This document shows, piece after piece, positions 18,415 through 27,619 of a stretch of 64,000 nt of DNA. Origin of the DNA: an uncultured Oscillibacter sp. GTDB taxonomy: Bacteria; Bacillota; Clostridia; Oscillospirales; Oscillospiraceae. Where the stretch lies: positions 7,938-71,937 of the forward strand of contig CAJTMG010000018.1 of NCBI GenBank assembly GCA_910577405.1, given 5' to 3'. A model generated the notes under the pieces. It had not been told where the DNA came from, made no database searches, and saw only the letters and a program-made list of their open reading frames with translations. The position numbers and the translations under genes were made by a program. How positions within the stretch are numbered: position 1 is the first letter of the stretch; each line of letters starts with the position of its first letter.

Positions 18415-18514
18415 TTTTGCACAAATCCATAAATCTCCTGCCGCTTCCGCCCTTCAGACGCCGCGGATGAGGTTTTGCGCAAAGAAATTTTGCGTTTTTT
18501 GCACCCCTGCAAAA
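18415..18514. promoter_or_regulatory. Candidate enhancer (UAS) sites for the sigma-54 activator
   Basis: Three related palindromes lie 130-225 bp upstream of the -24 box: TTTTGCACAAA (18415-18425), TTTTGCGCAAA (18473-18483) and TTTTGCA-CCCC-TGCAAAA (18497-18514). Position and shared TTTTGC half-sites fit binding of an enhancer-binding protein with a Fis-type HTH. Binding itself is inference. Confidence 0.55.
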
Positions 18515-18553
18515 TTTTTTTGCGTCTTTTTTGCCAGTTTCGTGAAATTATAC

Positions 18554-18590
18554 AAAAAACGACGCATGGAGGGAGAAGCTCCATACGCCG
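18554..18590 (-). terminator. Intrinsic terminator upstream of the GRE control region
   Basis: On the minus strand a 12-bp stem (18579-18590 with 18560-18571, two G-U pairs) is followed by TTTTTT. It insulates the GRE promoter from transcription coming from the regulator gene. Between 18591 and 18764 I see no convincing gene. Confidence 0.8.
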
Positions 18591-18764
18591 TTCGTTTGTG
18601 TGAGTGCAATATCCATTTATGCTCCGGGCCTTATGCGGAATGGCTGCATTCTTCGGATTGAAAACGCCCTCCGGAGGTACTTCTGGAGCTGTTTGCGCGT
18701 GATACAGAGGAACTCCGCGTCAAAGAAAACCGGCAGGAGCGCTATAGGAATCCAGCGAAATAAC

Positions 18765-18803
18765 AAAAAAGCAGCTCGGCGGAAGGTTCTTCCATCTGCC
18801 GAG
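18765..18803 (-). terminator. Terminator of the sigma-54 regulator gene
   Basis: On the minus strand CTCGGC and GCCGAG flank an inner GGAAG/CTTCC stem and are followed by CTGC and TTTTTT. It lies 37 bp past the stop codon at 18840. Confidence 0.85.
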
Positions 18804-18839
18804 TTGTGTCATATCACATAGGTGAATCTGTCCTATGTT

Positions 18840-20576
18840 CTATTTCAGCTTTTCTCTCAGCAATGCGTTCACGTCGATCTGATAACGTTTGATACGGTAT
18901 TGCAGATTCTGACGGCTCATATTCAAAGCGCGTGCCGCCTCAGAGATATTCCCTCCGCTCTCCCGCAGGGCCTGGCAGATTGTCTGATACGCTGCGTCCC
19001 GGATAGAGGTATGCAGAGATGTTCCCTTTGTTTTTGGTACGGGCTGCGGGGCAGGTCCTTCCATTCCGGACAGGATGTGTTCAGGAAGATAGGCCGGCGT
19101 AATGGTGGACAGCTCGTCCGGGAGGATGTTCATAGCGTGTTCGATGGCGTGCTGCAATTCCCGCACATTCCCCGGCCAGTAGTACGCCTGAAAACGATCC
19201 AATGTTGCTTTGCTGATATTCTTGACGTTCTTCTCTAGCTTTTGATTGCACCGGATGATAAAGCGTTTGGCCAGCAGTCCGATGTCCTCCCGCCGGGTCC
19301 GCAGGGGAGGGATTGTAATATTTACCACGCCCAGCCGGTAGAACAGGTCCTGCCGCAGATTCCCTTCCTGGATGGCCTGATAGGGCGGGACATTCGTGTT
19401 GGACAGCAGGCGGACGTTCACATGGATTTCGGCGGAGCCTCCCACCCGGCGGAAGGTCCCCTCCTGAAGCACCCGGAGGAGCTTGGACTGAAGGTTGATA
19501 TTCATGGAGTTGATTTCATCCAGCAGCAGCGTTCCGCCGTCGGCCTGCTCGAAAAGCCCTGCACGCTGTTCCGCCCCCGTGTATGCGCCCCGCTCCGTAC
19601 CAAAGAGCAGACCCTCCAGCAGATTTTCCGGAATGGCCGCGCAGTTGATTGCCAGGAAGGGCCGGTCTGCACGGCGGCTGGCGTTGTGGATGCTCTGTGC
19701 AAACATCTCCTTTCCGGTGCCGGTTTCTCCGTAGATCATCACGGAAGAATCGTTCCTCGCCACCTGCCCGCACTGCTCAATCACGTCCCGCATGGCAGAG
19801 CTGACATAGACAATATCAGAGAACTGATACTGGGCCGTCAGCGCGCTTTTCGTCTTTGGATGTTTGTTTGAAGCCTGGTTCAGCAGCTTGTCCTGCAAAT
19901 CCATAATCTGTTTTTGCAGCGTCTCAATCTGTGACCAGTCCTGCATAACCGTAAACGCGCCGAGAACCTGTCCATTCTGGGTAATGGGGTAGGTGCTGGA
20001 TACTACGTCGATGTTCTTCCCGAAGCAGGTCGCGTAATACAGCCGCCGGTTTTTTATGGCTCTTTTTTCCTGAAGCGCCTGGGGAACCGTCAGTTTTGAG
20101 CCGTCCAGCATCCTGTAGATATCCGAGACGTGTTCCCCCAGAACGTCCTGGGTGGTCAGGGATTCCATTTTCACAGCGGCGTCATTCACCAGATACATCC
20201 GGCCCTTCGCGTCAAACAAGGCCGCCGCCTCGCTGATCTGGTTCAGCATACTGATGAGCATATCATGGCAGGCGTCGTTGGCGGCATTCCGGAAGACGAT
20301 CAGCCGTGTTCGGGGCGGCAGACCGTCCACCTCCGGCGCCGGGCAGCGGAGCAGGTACTCTCCAAAGGCAATGTTTGCATACAACGGTTCCTCCGACTCC
20401 TGGCAGAGCGGGGCGGCGATCTCCCACAGGGACTGGCCTTCCAGCGTTCCCTCTCCGTGGAGAAGATGGTCCCCGGTTTCATTGACAGACAGGATGATTT
20501 CATGCTCACCCAGCAGCGCCGCGCCCAACCCGCTCTGAGATAAGACCGTCATCACATCCCTGTAATCCATCGGCAT
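18840..20576 (-). CDS. Sigma-54-dependent transcriptional activator with PAS domain
   Basis: A 578-residue enhancer-binding protein. Residues about 110-225 look like a PAS sensor (AALFDAKGRMYLVNDAA). The AAA+ domain (about 260-490) has Walker A GETGTGKE, the sigma-54 contact loop RGAYTGAEQ (Tyr in place of the common Phe) and Walker B GGTLLLDEINS. A Fis-type HTH closes the protein (ISEAARALNMSRQNLQYRI). No phosphorylatable receiver domain is present, so it probably senses a ligand. ATG at 20576 follows AAGGAGG. It precedes the GRE operon, whose promoter is of the sigma-54 class, and is its likely activator. Confidence 0.95.
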   Translation of the reverse strand: MPMDYRDVMTVLSQSGLGAALLGEHEIILSVNETGDHLLHGEGTLEGQSLWEIAAPLCQESEEPLYANIAFGEYLLRCPAPEVDGLPPRTRLIVFRNAANDACHDMLISMLNQISEAAALFDAKGRMYLVNDAAVKMESLTTQDVLGEHVSDIYRMLDGSKLTVPQALQEKRAIKNRRLYYATCFGKNIDVVSSTYPITQNGQVLGAFTVMQDWSQIETLQKQIMDLQDKLLNQASNKHPKTKSALTAQYQFSDIVYVSSAMRDVIEQCGQVARNDSSVMIYGETGTGKEMFAQSIHNASRRADRPFLAINCAAIPENLLEGLLFGTERGAYTGAEQRAGLFEQADGGTLLLDEINSMNINLQSKLLRVLQEGTFRRVGGSAEIHVNVRLLSNTNVPPYQAIQEGNLRQDLFYRLGVVNITIPPLRTRREDIGLLAKRFIIRCNQKLEKNVKNISKATLDRFQAYYWPGNVRELQHAIEHAMNILPDELSTITPAYLPEHILSGMEGPAPQPVPKTKGTSLHTSIRDAAYQTICQALRESGGNISEAARALNMSRQNLQYRIKRYQIDVNALLREKLK

Positions 20577-20983
20577 ACTGTCCTCCTTGCAGGCTATTCT
20601 GTCACATTACATGATACAACATATAATATTCCCCGCTGACAGGCAAAATAAATACAATTGCACTGCACATAGAAAACTATGCCTGATTTCCAATGCTGTA
20701 GCTTTGCCGGGCCTCGCCTGTTTTTTGCCGTGATTTTGGGAATCATCCGAAAGTCCTGACGGTTCCGCCGGGAGGTGTTTGGGAGAGGACATAATTCAGC
20801 CAGGGAAGGCGCTGAAGGACCTGTCTCCGGGCTTCTTTGACCGCTGAGTGAGGAACAGGACGTTTGAAAAATGGACAGCGAAAGTGCGTCCGGGGCGTGC
20901 AAAGGCGTTCCGGGCGCACCACTGAATGGATGTGGGAGAAAACATTTGTAGAAGTGCGATGCCCTCGCATACGAACACTATTT
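20577..20983. other. Intergenic region, no gene seen
   Basis: The 400 bp between the sigma-54 activator and the next LacI gene contain only antisense or composition-driven open frames without ribosome binding sites. The activator's own promoter should lie near 20600-20660, which is AT-rich, but I cannot assign boxes with confidence. Confidence 0.3.
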
Positions 20984-21985
20984 TCAGAAGAATTCCCGAA
21001 CGGACTCTCCTTCGGTCAGAGTGACGGGGAGCAGGATGCGTTCTTTGCTGCTCCGGCCGCTGGTGATAAAGGAAATCAGCTTCTCCACGCAGGTTTCCGC
21101 CTGGGTTGCGCAGTGTACATCCACCGACGTGATGGATGGAATGGCCATTTTGCCCATCACGGTATTATCGAAACCGATCAGCGAGACATCCTGGGGCACA
21201 TTCAAGCCCATAGCCAGGAGCGCCTTTGTGCCGATCAGCGCAATATTGTCATTGTCACAGAGAAAGGCTTCCGGCAGGGAACTCCGCCGCCGGAGGCTTT
21301 TCAGCATTTGTTCATAGTTATACACATCGGCGGGATCCAGATCCAACACCAGATGTTCCGGGTCGACCGGCATAGAAAAATGCGTCATTGCGCCCAAAAA
21401 TCCCTGAAAGCGCTCCATAAACCCCGTGCTGTGCCGCGGCGAGCCCAAAAAGCCTATTTTAGACGCGCCCCGGTTCCGGAGGTACTTCACTGCCAGCAGT
21501 CCGCCCTGAAAATTATCCTCCGTCACCACGCAGACCGCAAGATTCTGATAGCGCGTACCGATGGCCACCACAGGGATGCCGCACTGGGCTACCTTTGACG
21601 CGATACGCTCGTCCATATCGCCCAGAATGATGATGCCCGCGATGGAATTGGCCTCAAAGATCCGCCGCAGTTCCTTGGGGTCCACATCGCAGGTAGAGCC
21701 TTTGAAGACCATCATATTATAATTATGGTCATAAGCGGTGCTGAGAATCCGCTGGTGAAAACTCATGTAAAAATAAGAATCCCGCAGTCTTGCCCCGGTG
21801 GACACAAGGCCGATATTGCGCATTTCCGACTTGCTTTTCTGCGGGGAGTAGCCCAGTTCTTCCGCAGCCCGGAGGATGTTCTCCCGGGTTTCCTGACGCA
21901 CGCTGGGCATATTCCGAAGGGCGAGGGAAACCGTGTTGACAGAGACGCCGCAACGCTGAGCAATATCCTTCAGTGTGACTTTCAA
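20984..21985 (-). CDS. LacI family transcriptional regulator
   Basis: A 333-residue LacI-type protein: HTH at residues 3-23 (TLKDIAQRCGVSVNTVSLAL), hinge to about 55, then a sugar-binding-like effector domain with LIGFDNTVMGKMAIPSIT. The start is TTG (21983-21985) following AAAGGAGG. It is encoded downstream of, and on the same strand as, the sugar ABC operon at 22199-25918 and probably controls it and the divergent Gfo/Idh gene. Effector unknown. Confidence 0.92.
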   Translation of the reverse strand: MKVTLKDIAQRCGVSVNTVSLALRNMPSVRQETRENILRAAEELGYSPQKSKSEMRNIGLVSTGARLRDSYFYMSFHQRILSTAYDHNYNMMVFKGSTCDVDPKELRRIFEANSIAGIIILGDMDERIASKVAQCGIPVVAIGTRYQNLAVCVVTEDNFQGGLLAVKYLRNRGASKIGFLGSPRHSTGFMERFQGFLGAMTHFSMPVDPEHLVLDLDPADVYNYEQMLKSLRRRSSLPEAFLCDNDNIALIGTKALLAMGLNVPQDVSLIGFDNTVMGKMAIPSITSVDVHCATQAETCVEKLISFITSGRSSKERILLPVTLTEGESVREFF

Positions 21986-22198
21986 AGGCGTGCCTCCTTT
22001 ACATTTTGCTTCCTTCTTGATTGATTTTGTCTATCTTTTGGTCCGCTTCAATCAAAGTCACTCTTCATATTATGCCTTTTTCTGTATAAAAGCAACAGAA
22101 ATCTCTTCATAATTTTGCACAATATTCCCTCGCATTTCCGTTTTTTTGACGAACAAGGCGCCGGCTCTGTTCACCGACGCCCTGCCCGTTTAAATGGA

Positions 22199-23260
22199 TC
22201 AGCCCAGCTTCACACCGGATTCGGCGACCTTGGCCTCCACGCCGCTGCGGAATTCTGCAACGTTGTCCGCGCTCAGGACCACCACGTCCAGAGGCTGATT
22301 CTTCTCAACGGTCTCGCCATTGAGAATCTTCACCGCGTTCTCAACACCCTTGTACCCCTCTTCAATGGGCTGCTGAGCGACGGAGCCGGTCATTTCACCG
22401 TTGGCGATGGAGTCCATGGCGTTGAAGGTGCCGTCGAAGCCCACGGTCACAACGCCCTGGAGATTCGCGGCGGCAACAGCCTGGTATGCGCCAAGGGCCA
22501 TATCGTCATTGGTGGCATAGAACGCCTTGATATCAGGATTCGCCTGGATGATGTTCTCGGCCACGTTGACCGCCTTGCCGCGATCGGAGTCAGCGGGCTG
22601 GATGGCGACCACCTCGAGTCCGGCGTCTTCCATGGCCTTCTGTGCGCCGTCGGCACGCTGGTCATGCACTGCCTGTCCAATCAGGCCGCGGATAATGGCT
22701 ACCTTATCGCCGGACTGGAGCTTGGAAGCGATGAACTCGCCGCCCTGCCGTCCAGCGTCCACGTTGCCGGTGCCCACGAAGCAGGAATACAGGGAATCGT
22801 CGTCCGTGTTCAGCATGGCATCAATGAGCACCAGGGGCGTGCCGGCGTTCTTCACGGTCTGGGCCGCAGACACCAGGGAAGTAGGTTCGTTGGCTGCCAG
22901 GACGATGGCATCCACCTTGTTGTTGATGGCGTCTTCTACCATGTTAATCTGTGTTGCGGAGTCGGATTCTGCGTTGGGGCCGATGACGTTGACCTTCACG
23001 CCCAGATCCTTGCCCGCCAGCTTCGCTCCGGCTTCAACCATGTGCCAGTAGTCGCTGTTCAGGGCCATACAGATCACAGTAATCTCATAGTCGCCGTCAC
23101 CGCCGCTGGTATCGCCTTCCGCGGGCGGAGTGGCGTCGCCGCTGCTCTCTGCCGGGGGAGCGCTGGTATCTCCGCTGCCGGAATCCTTGCCGCCGCAGGC
23201 TGTCAGCAGGCCAATCAGCATCATTGCGCACATCGCAAGGGCTAACATTCTTCTTTTCAT
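22199..23260 (-). CDS. Sugar ABC transporter substrate-binding lipoprotein
   Basis: A 353-residue receptor of the ribose-binding protein family. It has a lipoprotein signal (KRRMLALAMCAMMLIG, lipobox LTAC), a linker rich in Ser, Gly, Pro and Asp (about residues 22-50), and a two-lobed binding domain with QINMVEDAINNKVDAIVLAA and KAFYATNDDMALGAYQA. ATG follows GGAGG. It is the third gene of the ATPase-permease-receptor operon on the minus strand, 112 bp after the permease. Confidence 0.94.
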   Translation of the reverse strand: MKRRMLALAMCAMMLIGLLTACGGKDSGSGDTSAPPAESSGDATPPAEGDTSGGDGDYEITVICMALNSDYWHMVEAGAKLAGKDLGVKVNVIGPNAESDSATQINMVEDAINNKVDAIVLAANEPTSLVSAAQTVKNAGTPLVLIDAMLNTDDDSLYSCFVGTGNVDAGRQGGEFIASKLQSGDKVAIIRGLIGQAVHDQRADGAQKAMEDAGLEVVAIQPADSDRGKAVNVAENIIQANPDIKAFYATNDDMALGAYQAVAAANLQGVVTVGFDGTFNAMDSIANGEMTGSVAQQPIEEGYKGVENAVKILNGETVEKNQPLDVVVLSADNVAEFRSGVEAKVAESGVKLG

Positions 23261-23372
23261 CTTGAGTCCTCCTTAAAATTTTGTCTGTATTCAAACCCTG
23301 TTACAGGCGAACACCGATTGTGAATCAGGAATCAGGAGTTTTTCAGCGCTGCTTTCCAATCCCTGTAAGCAT

Positions 23373-24392
23373 TTACGCCGTTTTCTCTTCTCTCTTCATA
23401 CGCTTCACACGTTTGAAGCCGCCGCCGCGAACCACGTCGATGAACACTGCCACAATAATGATCGCGCCCAGGAAGATGGTCTGCATATCAGAGGAAACAT
23501 TCAGCAGGTTCAGGCCGTTCCGGAGCACCGCAATCAGGAGCACGCCGGTAAAGGTACCCAGGACGTTGCCCTTGCCGCCAAAGAAGCTGGTGCCGCCGAT
23601 AATCACCGCCGCGATTGCATCGTTTTCCAGAAGGTTGCCGGAAAGAGGATAGGCGGAATCCGTACGGCCTGTCAGCATGATACCGCCCAGAGCCGCCATC
23701 ACGCCAGAAATCACGTAAACGCTGGTTCGGACAAAGTCCACGTTGATACCCGAAAGCCCTGCTGTGTTAATATTGCCGCCAACCGCGTAGATATGCCGTC
23801 CCAAAGTGGTGTAATTGAGAAAAATGCTGAACAGGATGTACACAATCAGCATCATCAAAAAGGACACAGGGATCTTGCTGAGAAAGGACTCCGGCTTGCT
23901 GCTCAGGAAGGAGGAACCTGCCCATTTAATAATGAAGGGCATTCCCGCAATGGGGGTAGCGCCGGTAATCACCAGACCGATGCCCTTATAGATGTTCTGG
24001 GTACCCAGGGTGGAGATGAACGGATGGGGCAGCTTGCACTTAGTCAGCAGCAGGCCGTTCACAAGACCCAGCAGCGCGCCGGAGACGATGCAGATCACCA
24101 GGCAGAGCACCGGATTCAGCTCCATCTGCACCGCGCACTTTGCCATAATCAGCGTGGAGAGGGTCATGGTGTAGCCGATGGACAGGTCAATGCCCGCCGT
24201 CAGGATACAGACCATCATGCCCAAAGAAAGGAAGCCGTTCAGAGCCGCCTGACGCGCCACGTTCAGAAGGTTTGTCGCGGTAAAGAAGTTCTTATTCTTG
24301 AACGCAAGGAAGATACACAGCAGAATCAGGGCAACCAGCGGTCCCGTCTTGTTGATAATCTCCTTGAATTTGGACGTTGCATTTTTACTCAT
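23373..24392 (-). CDS. Sugar ABC transporter permease (RbsC type)
   Basis: A 339-residue permease with eight to ten membrane segments. CUT2 features are LTAGIDLSIGYTMTLS near residue 65 and IGGTSFFGGKGNVLGTFTG near residue 285. The ATG overlaps the last four bases of the ATPase gene, so the two are translationally coupled. It forms the channel for the sugar delivered by the lipoprotein at 22199. Confidence 0.94.
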   Translation of the reverse strand: MSKNATSKFKEIINKTGPLVALILLCIFLAFKNKNFFTATNLLNVARQAALNGFLSLGMMVCILTAGIDLSIGYTMTLSTLIMAKCAVQMELNPVLCLVICIVSGALLGLVNGLLLTKCKLPHPFISTLGTQNIYKGIGLVITGATPIAGMPFIIKWAGSSFLSSKPESFLSKIPVSFLMMLIVYILFSIFLNYTTLGRHIYAVGGNINTAGLSGINVDFVRTSVYVISGVMAALGGIMLTGRTDSAYPLSGNLLENDAIAAVIIGGTSFFGGKGNVLGTFTGVLLIAVLRNGLNLLNVSSDMQTIFLGAIIIVAVFIDVVRGGGFKRVKRMKREEKTA

Positions 24393-25918
24393 GCCAGCTT
24401 TCCTCCCGTCGCCAGAGTCAAAATTTCCTCCTGCCCTGCTTTCCCGTCATTCTCTATAACGCCGGTTTCATGTCCCTCATACATCACCATGACCCGGTCG
24501 CTCATGCCCAGGATTTCCTCCATTTCCGAGGACACCATGATAATGGACGCGCCCTGGGCCAGCAGGTCATTCATAATATTGTAAATCTCGACCTTTGCGC
24601 CCACGTCCACGCCTTTGGTCGGCTCGTCGAAAATAAAGACCTTCGCGTTGGACATCAGCCATTTCATGATTACGATCTTTTGCTGATTGCCGCCGGAAAA
24701 GTTCATCGCCTCTTTTTCCGGCTGCATGGGCCGCAGGTTCAGCGACGCGCCGTAATCGCAGACCATTTTCCGCCGCTTCTTGTTGTCCACCAGGCCCACC
24801 GGGTTCCGGAACTTCTTCATGGTGACGATGGTGCCGTTTTCAATCACGTCGTGAATCAGGATCAGGCCCTCTTCCTTCCGGTTTTCGGTAATCAGGACCA
24901 CGCCCTTTTTGATCGCGTCCCGGGGATTCTTGATGGAGATTTCCTGTCCCTCCAGGTACAAGCGCCCGTCAGCCAGTGGGTCCGCGCCGAAGATGGCCCG
25001 CATCGCCTCGGTACGTCCCGCGCCCACCAGACCGAACACGCCCAGAAGCTCGCCCTTACGCACACTGAAGCTGATGTTGTCGAACTTCTCCGCGCACAGG
25101 CCCTCGCAGCGGAACATCTCTTCGCCGATGGAAACCTTTCGCTTCGGGAATTTCTCGTCCAGGGACCGGCCCACCATCATCTTGATAATCTGGTCCTCGG
25201 TCACGCCGGCCACATCCAGTGTCTCGCCGGAATTCTGGCCGTTTTTCAGCACCGTCACCTTATGACCCACTTCCTTGGCCTCGTCCAGCTTATGGGTGAT
25301 GAACAAAATGGACACGCCCTCCTGATTGAGTTCTTTCATGAGATTCAGCAGGAAGTCGATTTCCTTCCGGCTCAGGGAAGAGGTCGGTTCGTCCATAATC
25401 AGCAGCCTGGCGTTCCGGTCGATGGCCCGGGCGATTTCCACCAGCTGTCTTTGTCCCATGCCCAGGTTTTCCATCGGGGTATCCAGGTCCACGTCCGACA
25501 GGCCCACACGGTCCAGAGCCTTTCTTGCGCAGCGCTTCTGTTCCTTCCAGTCAATCAAGCCGATTTTCTTCTTCTCAAAGCCCAGATACATATTTTCCAC
25601 CACGCTCAGGCAGGGGATGTTGCTCAGCTCCTGATAGATGACAGCGATCCCCAGGTCATAAGCGTCCTGAATGCTGTTGATCTTCACCGGTTCGCCCAGC
25701 CAGCGCATCTCGCCGCCTTCTGGTTTGTTGATGCCGATGATGGTCTTGATCATGGTGGACTTTCCCGCGCCGTTCTCTCCCAACAGCAAATGAATCTCTC
25801 CCTGATTAATTGTAAGATTCACATGACTCAGGGCAACGACGCCAGGGAACAGCTTTGTGATATCCCGCATCTCCAGCAGCGGCGGCCGGCCACCGACTGG
25901 CTGCGTACGCTCTGACAT
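24389..25918 (-). CDS. Sugar ABC transporter ATP-binding protein (RbsA type)
   Basis: A 509-residue double ATPase. Domain 1 has Walker A GENGAGKST near residue 42, signature LGMGQRQLVEIARA, and Walker B LIMDEPTSSL. Domain 2 has the degenerate P-loop typical of the family (GLVGAGRTEA), signature FSGGNQQK and IFDEPTKGVD. ATG follows AAGGAGG. It is the first gene of the operon, behind a clear sigma-A-type promoter at 25980-26008. Confidence 0.95.
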   Translation of the reverse strand: MSERTQPVGGRPPLLEMRDITKLFPGVVALSHVNLTINQGEIHLLLGENGAGKSTMIKTIIGINKPEGGEMRWLGEPVKINSIQDAYDLGIAVIYQELSNIPCLSVVENMYLGFEKKKIGLIDWKEQKRCARKALDRVGLSDVDLDTPMENLGMGQRQLVEIARAIDRNARLLIMDEPTSSLSRKEIDFLLNLMKELNQEGVSILFITHKLDEAKEVGHKVTVLKNGQNSGETLDVAGVTEDQIIKMMVGRSLDEKFPKRKVSIGEEMFRCEGLCAEKFDNISFSVRKGELLGVFGLVGAGRTEAMRAIFGADPLADGRLYLEGQEISIKNPRDAIKKGVVLITENRKEEGLILIHDVIENGTIVTMKKFRNPVGLVDNKKRRKMVCDYGASLNLRPMQPEKEAMNFSGGNQQKIVIMKWLMSNAKVFIFDEPTKGVDVGAKVEIYNIMNDLLAQGASIIMVSSEMEEILGMSDRVMVMYEGHETGVIENDGKAGQEEILTLATGGKLA

Positions 25919-25979
25919 CTTTACGCCTCCTTCTCCGCATTATCCATTTCCCAAATCCTTCTATGTTGTTGACTTCTTT

Positions 25980-26018
25980 AGTATATTTCACATTTTATAA
26001 TATGTCAATCATATTATA
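25980..26018 (-). promoter_or_regulatory. Promoter with overlapping 23-bp palindrome
   Basis: On the minus strand -35 TTGACA (26003-26008) and -10 TATACT (25980-25985) are 17 bp apart, a near-consensus promoter for the ABC operon. A perfect 9-bp inverted repeat, TATAATATG and CATATTATA around TCAAT (25996-26018), covers the -35 box and is a strong operator candidate. Confidence 0.75.
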
Positions 26019-26275
26019 GACAGGAATTTCCACAATAATTTTTTAGTTTCGATATGCAAATTAACCAGATATATAATTGGTACGACCATTATTTTTTGTA
26101 TAGTACAGAGAAGGCGTTTTGATGGATTTTTATATAAAATATGCAAAAAAGTATGATAAATTGTCGTTTTGCCACATAAAATGCAATTATCAATTTGATA
26201 TCCGAATTTTCCTGCCCTAAATATTCTCTCTGTTTTTCACAGTCCGATGCCGTCATATTTGTAATATTATATATC

Positions 26276-26303
26276 TTGACTTTTTCATATGATGTGGTAA
26301 CAT
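26276..26303 (+). promoter_or_regulatory. Promoter of the Gfo/Idh/MocA gene
   Basis: TTGACT (26276-26281) and TAACAT (26298-26303) with 16-bp spacing lie 83 bp before the gene at 26386. An imperfect repeat ATGTG...CACAT (about 26292-26312) overlaps the -10 region. Confidence 0.5.
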
Positions 26304-26385
26304 ATTCACATACGGAATACCGAAACCTGACGAAAAGACCGCAGGAGAAGATTCGGATCAAAATTCAACTGGGAGGCTGAATACT

Positions 26386-27387
26386 ATGAAAAAGACCTTG
26401 CGCATTGGCGTTATCGGCTTGGGGCGGCTGGGCTATCAGCATACGATGAACGTGACTCGGACCATGGGCGCGCGTCTTGCGGCTGTCTCCGACCCGTTCC
26501 CCGCCGCGCTGGAGAGGGCTGTGGAGGATTTCGGCGTCACCGGGTATGCCGATTATAAGGAAATGCTGAAGGACCCCGCTGTGGACGCCGTGGTGATTGC
26601 TACCCCCACCCAGACCCATTATGATGTGCTGATGGACGTGATTGCCGCCCGGAAGCCCATTTTTGTGGAAAAGCCCATTACCTTCACCGTGGAAGAGGCC
26701 GAAAAAATTCAGAAGGCCGTGGAAGAAGCCGGTCTGTATCTCCAGGTTGGCTTTATGCGCCGTTTTGACCCCGGTCATGTGGCCGCAAAGAAGATGATTG
26801 AGTCCGGCGCCTGCGGAAAACCCATTTACATCCACGACTGCCAGCGTGATCCCAACGGCCCGCCTCCGGCTTACGTGCCCCAGTCCGGCGGTCTGTTTGT
26901 CGACATGGGCATTCACGATCTGGACGTAGCCCGCTGGCTGATGGGCTGTGAAATCACCGAAATCTATGCCCAGGGCGCTGTCCTGAAGCACGAGTTCCTG
27001 AAGGAGCTGAACGACGTGGACGACGGCCAGATGCTGCTGAAATTCCAGAACGGCGGTCTTGGCATGATCGAAATCAGCCGGAATGCCAACGACGTCTACG
27101 ATACCCGCACCGAGGTCATCGGCCTGGAGAAGAGCGTCTTTGTGGGGCAGGAGCAGCTGACGCCCTTCAAGACCGTAGGCGGGCAGGAAATTGTCTTCGA
27201 TATGGCCAACTGGTGCCTGGGCCGCTTCAAGGACGCCTACGAGCTGGAAATGGCCGCTTTCGTCGAGAATGTCCTGGCCGGCAAGCCCTCCCCCGTGACC
27301 GCCTATGACGGCATGATGGGCATTAAGCTGGCCCTTACCGCTACCGCGTCTTTCCGGGAGAACAAGCCCATTCATCTTACTTACTGA
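26386..27387 (+). CDS. Gfo/Idh/MocA family oxidoreductase (inositol dehydrogenase-like)
   Basis: A 333-residue NAD(P)-dependent sugar or inositol dehydrogenase. The Rossmann start is RIGVIGLGRLGYQH; the EKP motif appears as FVEKPITF (about residue 90), and the catalytic region has VDMGIHDLDVARW with Asp and His placed as in inositol 2-dehydrogenase. ATG follows GGGAGG. It is divergent from the sugar ABC operon and probably oxidises the imported polyol or sugar. An IolG assignment is possible but not proven. Confidence 0.92.
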   Translation: MKKTLRIGVIGLGRLGYQHTMNVTRTMGARLAAVSDPFPAALERAVEDFGVTGYADYKEMLKDPAVDAVVIATPTQTHYDVLMDVIAARKPIFVEKPITFTVEEAEKIQKAVEEAGLYLQVGFMRRFDPGHVAAKKMIESGACGKPIYIHDCQRDPNGPPPAYVPQSGGLFVDMGIHDLDVARWLMGCEITEIYAQGAVLKHEFLKELNDVDDGQMLLKFQNGGLGMIEISRNANDVYDTRTEVIGLEKSVFVGQEQLTPFKTVGGQEIVFDMANWCLGRFKDAYELEMAAFVENVLAGKPSPVTAYDGMMGIKLALTATASFRENKPIHLTY

Positions 27388-27432
27388 TCACACACTCTCT
27401 CTTTCTTTTTCATTCTTCTTCACTCCAGCGCA

Positions 27433-27462
27433 GCGTCAGGATGCCGAAAGGTGTCCTGATGC
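27433..27462 (+). terminator. Hairpin after the Gfo/Idh/MocA gene
   Basis: GCGTCAGGATGCC (27433-27445) pairs with GGTGTCCTGATGC (27450-27462) around a GAAA tetraloop, 45 bp after the stop. The following T-run is weak (CGCTTTC). Confidence 0.5.
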
Positions 27463-27619
27463 CGCTTTCAGGGGTGTTTCCAGCTTCATTCATGGCGGCC
27501 TGACGGTTTCATCACAAGAGATTATGACAGGGACTTCATGAAATTTATGGCGAAAACGCTGGATTTTTCAGGCGGAGGCCGGATATTTTTTGAATCCGCA
27601 CAATTTCTCCTGTAATCAT

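Noticed and set aside
18662..18763. 33-codon plus frame ending ELFARDTEELRVKENRQER
   Set aside because: It looks like the end of some gene but has no start, no recognised family and lies between two leftward terminators.
20594..20902. Minus-strand frame between the two regulators
   Set aside because: No ribosome site or recognisable motif; probably chance.
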